Source: DUML01 sp050949905 | GTDB lineage: Bacteria > Bacillota > Desulfitobacteriia > Desulfitobacteriales > Syntrophobotulaceae | DNA length: 64,000 bases | Direction of reading: 5' to 3' | Assembly: GCA_050949905.1 (NCBI GenBank) | Contig: JBMNGP010000034.1 | Coordinates: forward strand, 1-64,000 | In this document: positions 61,322 through 64,000 of the stretch, piece after piece | Position numbering within the stretch: position 1 is the stretch's first letter | How the letters are laid out: each line of letters begins with the position of its first letter | The notes under the pieces: model-generated | What the model was told of the DNA's origin: nothing | What the model saw: the letters and a program-made list of their open reading frames with translations, nothing else | The model's database searches: none | Program-made: the position numbers and the translations under genes

Positions 61322-61777
61322 TTGAAAATTGCCTTAGGCGCCGATCACGGGGGTTATGAGCTGAAAAACATAATTAGAGAATATTTAAGCCAAAAGGGTT
61401 TCGAAGTCCGGGATTTGGGGACGGATTCGGCGGAGTCGGTGGATTATCCCCTCTATGGTTTTAATGTTGGCCAAGCTATAATTAGGAAGGAAGCCGATTT
61501 GGGAATTGTAGTTTGTGGAACCGGAATTGGCATATCCATCGCCGCCAATAAAGTCAAGGGTATCCGGGCGGCTTTATGTACTAACAGTTATATGGCCAGG
61601 ATGGCCAGGGAACATAATAACGCTAATATTCTGGCCTTAGGGGCGAGAGTAGTGGGTTCCGGCTTAGCCTTGGAGATAGTGGACACATTTCTAAGTACTG
61701 CTTTCAGCGGAGATAGGCACAGCCGCAGGGTAGACCAGATTGCCACCTTTGAGAAGGAAAAAGGCAGCCGGGAATAA
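61322..61777 (+). CDS. rpiB: Ribose-5-phosphate isomerase B
   Basis: The 151-residue enzyme interconverts ribose 5-phosphate and ribulose 5-phosphate. It shows the opening LGADHGGYELKN, the Cys active site in VVCGTGIGISIAANKVKGIR near residue 66, and NNANILALGARVVG. The TTG at 61322 is eight bases after GGAGG and gives the usual MKIALGADHG start; another TTG lies one codon upstream. The neighbours ywlE and glyA keep the standard order of the Firmicutes upp region. Confidence 0.93.
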   Translation: MKIALGADHGGYELKNIIREYLSQKGFEVRDLGTDSAESVDYPLYGFNVGQAIIRKEADLGIVVCGTGIGISIAANKVKGIRAALCTNSYMARMAREHNNANILALGARVVGSGLALEIVDTFLSTAFSGDRHSRRVDQIATFEKEKGSRE

Positions 61778-61914
61778 ACAGCTCTTTAACAAGAGCAGAA
61801 GGACAAGAAGCAATTACCGGCCGTGGATAAAGCTTGAAAAAAGGGTTAAGTTGAGCTGATTCTATGTTAAAATAAAAGAAAAACTGACATTAATCTACAA
61901 GGGAGATGGATACG

Positions 61915-63162
61915 TTGGACTATATTCAGGAATATGTAGCGCTTCAGGATCCGGAAGTGGCGAGAGCTATTCAGCTGGAAGAAGGCCGGCAGGAGAAGAA
62001 GATTGAACTTATCGCTTCGGAGAATTTCGTCAGCCGGGCAGTCATGGCCGCTCAGGGTTCGGTATTGACCAATAAGTATGCGGAAGGTTATCCTGGAAAA
62101 AGGTATTATGGTGGCTGTGAATATGTTGACGTGGTTGAAGACCTGGCCAGAGAGAGAGTCAAAAAACTTTTTGGCGCTGAGCATGCTAATGTCCAGCCGC
62201 ATTCCGGCGCTCAAGCCAATACGGCAGTTTACTTCGCTATTCTTAAGCCCGGGGACACCGTACTGGGGATGAATCTTGCACATGGGGGTCACCTAACCCA
62301 TGGAAGCCCTGTAAATCTCTCCGGGATTTATTATAATTTTGTGGATTATGGAGTTACCAAGGACAGCGAGCTCCTAGATTACGAGGAGCTGAGGAGATTA
62401 GCCCGGGAACATAGACCTAAGCTGATTGTCGGCGGTGCCAGTGCTTACCCCCGGCAAATAGATTTCCGCCTCATGCGGGAGATAGCTGATGAAGTAGGCG
62501 CCTATTTAATGGTGGATATGGCGCACATTGCCGGCTTGGTAGCGGCCGGTTTGCATCCCAGTCCGATTCCCTACGCTCACTTTGTGACGACCACTACGCA
62601 TAAAACCCTAAGAGGACCCAGAGGCGGCTTAATTCTTTGTGGTCAGGAATTTGCCCAGAAGATTGACAAGGCTATTTTCCCAGGGATTCAAGGCGGCCCC
62701 TTAATGCATGTTATTGCTGCTAAAGCAGTGGCCTTTGGGGAGGCCCTTCAGCCTGAATTTAAAGCCTACCAGCAGCAAATTATGCATAATGCGCAAGCTT
62801 TGGCTAAAGGCTTTTTAGCCAGGGGATTCCGCTTAGTTTCCGGGGGAACGGACAACCACCTGGTTCTTCTGGATATGCGCAGTAAAGGCTTGACCGGCAA
62901 AGCGGCGGAAAAAATCTTGGATGATGTGGGGATTACCGTTAATAAGAATACTATCCCCTTTGATCCGGAGAGCCCCTTTGTTACCAGTGGGATTCGGATT
63001 GGCTCGCCGGCCGTTACCACCCGGGGAATGAAAGAGCCCGAAATGGATAAAATTGCGGAGGCTATAGACCTAGCCTTAACTGCCGGGGAAAACCGGGAAA
63101 AATTACAGCAGGCTGCCGGAATTGTAGCCGACCTTTGCGCTAAATTCCCCTTGTACAGGTAG
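61915..63162 (+). CDS. glyA: Serine hydroxymethyltransferase
   Basis: The 415-residue PLP enzyme converts serine and tetrahydrofolate to glycine and methylene-tetrahydrofolate. It has ELIASENFVSRAV near residue 35, YAEGYPGKRYYGGCE, PHSGAQANTAVY and the PLP-Lys in VTTTTHKTLRGPRGG near residue 225. The TTG at 61915 is nine bases after AAGGGAG and is preferred; an ATG at 61906 directly abuts the ribosome binding site. A palindromic repeat element lies between it and upp. Confidence 0.94.
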   Translation: MDYIQEYVALQDPEVARAIQLEEGRQEKKIELIASENFVSRAVMAAQGSVLTNKYAEGYPGKRYYGGCEYVDVVEDLARERVKKLFGAEHANVQPHSGAQANTAVYFAILKPGDTVLGMNLAHGGHLTHGSPVNLSGIYYNFVDYGVTKDSELLDYEELRRLAREHRPKLIVGGASAYPRQIDFRLMREIADEVGAYLMVDMAHIAGLVAAGLHPSPIPYAHFVTTTTHKTLRGPRGGLILCGQEFAQKIDKAIFPGIQGGPLMHVIAAKAVAFGEALQPEFKAYQQQIMHNAQALAKGFLARGFRLVSGGTDNHLVLLDMRSKGLTGKAAEKILDDVGITVNKNTIPFDPESPFVTSGIRIGSPAVTTRGMKEPEMDKIAEAIDLALTAGENREKLQQAAGIVADLCAKFPLYR

Positions 63163-63184
63163 AAAGCGTGCAAGCGCTTGACGT

Positions 63185-63310
63185 CGTCATTCGAGTCCTG
63201 GCGAAGGATTTTTTGCTGCATTACTCTCCCGCGTGTAACTAGGGTCTTTCTTGGAAAAGAATCCTTCGCTGCTTTCAGGATGACGAAAACCTTCGCTGCG
63301 TTTAGGACGG
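63185..63310. repeat. MITE/REP-like palindromic element between glyA and upp
   Basis: Terminal arms CGTCATTCGAGTCCTGGCGA (63185-63204) and, inverted, TTCGCTGCTTTCAGGATGACG (63265-63285) border a non-coding interior. A second right-arm-like copy, CCTTCGCTGCGTTTAGGAC (63290-63308), follows directly. The arms match the common bacterial GTCATTCTGAGCGAAGCGAAG theme. There is no transposase, so any mobility would need one elsewhere. Confidence 0.8.
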
Positions 63311-63362
63311 ACAAATATCGAGGCGCATCGTCAATAATATCTTTAAGGAGTTGATAGGAACC

Positions 63363-63992
63363 ATGGGAAACATCTGTGTTTTGGATCATCCTTTAATTCA
63401 ACATAAACTGGCTCTGATCAGGGATGCAAGAACAAGCTCTAAGGAATTCCGTTCCTTAGTTGAGGAAGTTGCCATGCTCATGGCTTATGAAGTAACAAGA
63501 GATTTTCCTTTGGAAGAAGTTGAGATTTTAACGCCTGTGGCACCGGCCAAAGCCAAGAAAATAGCCGGCCGGAAAGTGGCTCTGGTGCCTATCTTAAGGG
63601 CAGGCCTGGGAATGGTTGACGGGATGCTGAAGTTAATCCCGGCGGCCAAAGTCGGGCATATTGGGCTTTACCGGGATCACGAAACCTTAAAGCCTGTAGA
63701 ATACTATTGTAAAATGCCAACAGATATTGAGGAAAGGGATATTATCCTGATTGACCCCATGCTGGCTACCGGGGGCTCAGCCTCAGCAGCCATCGGCTTT
63801 ATCAAGGAACGGGGAGCTAAAAATATTAAGCTAATGTGCCTGATTGCTGCTCCGGAAGGAATTGAGGCCGTTCAAAAGAGCCATCCGGATGTAGATATTT
63901 TTGTAGCCGCAGTTGATGACTGCTTAAATGAACATGCCTACATAGTGCCTGGCCTCGGGGATGCCGGCGACAGGCTGTTTGGCACCAAATAA
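63363..63992 (+). CDS. upp: Uracil phosphoribosyltransferase
   Basis: The 209-residue enzyme salvages uracil to UMP with PRPP. It has VCVLDHPLIQHKL-like NICVLDHPLIQHKL at the start, the VPILRAGLGMVDGM stretch near residue 80, the PRPP loop ILIDPMLATGGSA near residue 128 and the C-terminal uracil-binding GLGDAGDRLFGT. The ATG at 63363 follows AAGGAG. The stop codon lies nine bases from the right edge, so no terminator is visible. Confidence 0.95.
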   Translation: MGNICVLDHPLIQHKLALIRDARTSSKEFRSLVEEVAMLMAYEVTRDFPLEEVEILTPVAPAKAKKIAGRKVALVPILRAGLGMVDGMLKLIPAAKVGHIGLYRDHETLKPVEYYCKMPTDIEERDIILIDPMLATGGSASAAIGFIKERGAKNIKLMCLIAAPEGIEAVQKSHPDVDIFVAAVDDCLNEHAYIVPGLGDAGDRLFGTK

Positions 63993-64000
63993 GCCCCTAA

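Noticed and set aside
63188..63204. tRNA-like T-arm (ttcgagtcc) between glyA and upp
   Set aside because: It is part of the palindromic element; no acceptor, D or anticodon arms can be drawn.

Overview
The window looks like chromosomal DNA of an anaerobic, endospore-forming member of the Bacillota (Clostridia sensu lato, Peptococcaceae or Desulfotomaculum-like). The sequence shows a small acid-soluble spore protein, the germination pair sleB-ypeB, a Spo0F-type response regulator, a rubrerythrin, strong AGGAGG ribosome binding sites, frequent TTG and GTG starts, and the conserved Firmicutes order fba, transaldolase-like, glpX, rpmE, yqhQ, prfA, prmC, tsaC/ywlC, mntP, ywlE, rpiB, glyA, upp. No rRNA, tRNA, CRISPR array, prophage or IS transposase was recognised. 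The genus cannot be fixed from this sequence alone.

Layout. 1-4.1 kb: the start of a lipoprotein gene running off the left edge, a spore SASP gene, an Rnk/GreA-like gene behind a leader terminator, then rlmH and ygiQ, each interrupted by one extra base. 4.2-10.7 kb: a stand-alone PAS protein, a heterodimeric ABC exporter, a PlsY-type acyltransferase and a GNAT-class V aminotransferase fusion, all on the plus strand. 10.9-15.8 kb (minus): a TetR repressor with a MacAB-like ABC efflux system. 16-20 kb: trmO, a small membrane protein, a propeller-like lipoprotein and two unknown minus-strand genes. 20.5-25.9 kb: xpt plus a BMP-type nucleoside ABC importer. 26-28.4 kb: a YtrA-like GntR repressor with an ABC-2 transporter and a large palindromic operator on its promoter. 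28.6-34.9 kb: a mixed accessory region (3-hydroxyacyl-CoA dehydrogenase, GNAT, AAA ATPase, TDT carrier, rubrerythrin, EamA permease, receiver protein). 35-44.8 kb: an RNA methyltransferase, DUF2225 protein, asnS, a secreted beta-propeller protein, a class V aminotransferase, sleB and ypeB. 45-64 kb: housekeeping genes, all plus strand (argS, pyrG, femX-like, alr, spo0F, central carbon metabolism, translation termination, t6A synthesis, glyA, upp).

The most distinctive signal is not one gene. Spacer after spacer carries its own short-period (about 12-18 bp) degenerate tandem repeat, with a different unit at each locus. One such 18-bp array lies inside a coding region, where it encodes a hexapeptide-repeat linker in an ABC exporter subunit. 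Other leads are the leader terminator of the rnk-like gene, the PlsY/GNAT-aminotransferase pair, the 35-bp palindrome over the ytrA-like promoter, a folded spacer upstream of argS, two hairpins oriented as minus-strand terminators with no minus-strand gene, and a palindromic MITE-like element between glyA and upp. I did not find a clearly new defence or mobile system; the fused acyltransferase-aminotransferase locus is the best candidate for undescribed biochemistry.
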